Origin: Methanomassiliicoccaceae archaeon
GTDB taxonomy: Archaea > Thermoplasmatota > Thermoplasmata > Methanomassiliicoccales > Methanomethylophilaceae
NCBI GenBank assembly: GCA_031260545.1
Contig: JAIRJQ010000029.1
Coordinates: 1-6,273 of the forward strand
DNA length: 6,273 nt
Direction: 5' to 3'
Positions 5,634-6,273 of this stretch are shown piece after piece. How positions within the stretch are numbered: the first letter of the stretch is position 1; every line of letters starts with the position of its first letter. The translations under genes were made by a program, and so were the position numbers. The notes under the pieces are model-generated. The model ran no database searches, was not told the origin of the DNA, and saw nothing but the letters and a program-made list of their open reading frames with translations.

Positions 5634-6273
5634 TCAGATCCTCACACTCTCATATTCCATCGAATCAAGATCAATGATCCATCCGCGCAGTATGCCCTTC
5701 AGATGGTCGCAGGCGCAGTTGAAGACCAGCGTGTTGCCTATCTTATTCACACTGTAATTTTCGTGTATGTGTCCGCACAACCATACCCGGGGCTGCACAT
5801 CCGCGATCCAGTCCGAAGCCGCTCTGCTTCCTACACGGGTGCCGTTATACAACATATCGCCGCAGTTCCGCGGCGGCATATGAGCAACGATGACCGTTCT
5901 TTCATCAGCATTCAGCTTGCTGAGCTCATATGATATTTTATTATCGTTGACCTCACGATTGGTGCTGAACGGTGTTATCAGAACGAACTCAAAAGGAACG
6001 AAACTGTATCCGGATACAGATTCAGCGGCATTCAGATAGAATTCTCCGGTACAGTCAAACCAATCATCATTTCCAAGGATGAATCGAAAATGTACCGCCA
6101 GTTCTCTCATTTTGTCAACAAGGCGGGCCGCATCCGTTTTCTGTCTTACCGATACATCACGTAGCGTGTCTCCGCAGGAAAAGTCCTTTCCTCCGATGTC
6201 TCCGCATACGATCGCCATGTCAACACGCTGGATAACTTTATCCAGCTTATCGATGATCGTTTGATCTCCGTGT
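5634..6273 (-). CDS. Calcineurin-like metallophosphoesterase, N-terminus beyond window edge
   Basis: The visible 212 codons form most of a small two-metal phosphoesterase. The frame is open to the right edge, where it begins HGDQTIIDKLDKV, so the true start and the DxH motif's Asp lie a few codons outside. Using fragment numbering, the family metal-binding motifs are HGD (1-3), GDIGG (24-28), GNDD (67-70, in place of the more usual GNHD), AHMPP (130-134) and GHIHE (167-171). The enzyme would hydrolyse a phosphomonoester or phosphodiester with Mn2+ or Fe2+/Zn2+ in the cytoplasm; the substrate cannot be read from sequence. GNDD rather than GNHD occurs in some relatives and may still coordinate metal through Asn and Asp. 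There are no membrane segments. It is followed by a long non-coding gap before the helicase, so the two genes are probably separate units. An internal ATG (6218) is unlikely to be the start, because it would drop the first metal-binding motif. Confidence 0.9.
   Translation of the reverse strand, partial: HGDQTIIDKLDKVIQRVDMAIVCGDIGGKDFSCGDTLRDVSVRQKTDAARLVDKMRELAVHFRFILGNDDWFDCTGEFYLNAAESVSGYSFVPFEFVLITPFSTNREVNDNKISYELSKLNADERTVIVAHMPPRNCGDMLYNGTRVGSRAASDWIADVQPRVWLCGHIHENYSVNKIGNTLVFNCACDHLKGILRGWIIDLDSMEYESVRI

Overview
This window looks archaeal. Genes are preceded by AT-rich TATA-like boxes about 45-80 bp ahead of their start codons plus short Shine-Dalgarno sequences, AUA and AGG/AGA codons are common, and the ferritin-like protein resembles the domain fused to the Pyrococcus furiosus encapsulin. 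Moderate GC and a mix of archaeal signals with bacterial-type genes (MgtA-type ATPase, DEAD-box helicase with a DbpA-like tail, GrpB) would suit a mesophilic euryarchaeon or Thermoplasmatota methanogen such as Methanomassiliicoccales. That placement is an inference, not something the sequence proves.

Layout. Positions 1-1613 (minus) hold the N-terminal 537 codons of a MgtA/MgtB-type P-type Mg2+ ATPase, cut by the left edge, with its promoter around 1637-1690. Positions 1690-2266 are about 575 bp without a recognisable gene. The right part of this stretch carries a tiny ORF with a good ribosome binding site, a possible TGA-broken ORF, an 11-bp hairpin and a possible pseudoknot. Positions 2267-2590 (plus) encode a 107-residue ferritin-like protein of the encapsulated-ferritin type, with no encapsulin shell gene here. 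Positions 2791-2946 (plus) hold a well-started but truncated remnant of an acyltransferase-3 membrane protein. It collides tail to tail with a GrpB/UPF0157 gene (2903-3487, minus). Positions 3778-5298 (minus) encode a complete DEAD-box RNA helicase with a DbpA-like RNA-binding domain. Positions 5634-6273 (minus) encode a calcineurin-like metallophosphoesterase whose first residues lie beyond the right edge.

The genes do not form an obvious pathway. They look like separately transcribed units: Mg2+ uptake, iron oxidation/storage, RNA remodelling, and two small enzymes of unknown substrate. The most notable signal is upstream of the helicase. A 12-bp element occurs three times (direct, inverted, direct) between the TATA box and the start codon, and the last copy contains the ATG. 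It could be an operator set or an RNA hairpin that hides the start codon. Other points worth a look are the acyltransferase relic, the orphan ferritin-like gene with a lysine tail, the structured region upstream of it, and two sequence blocks shared by the 3' flanks of the helicase and phosphoesterase genes.
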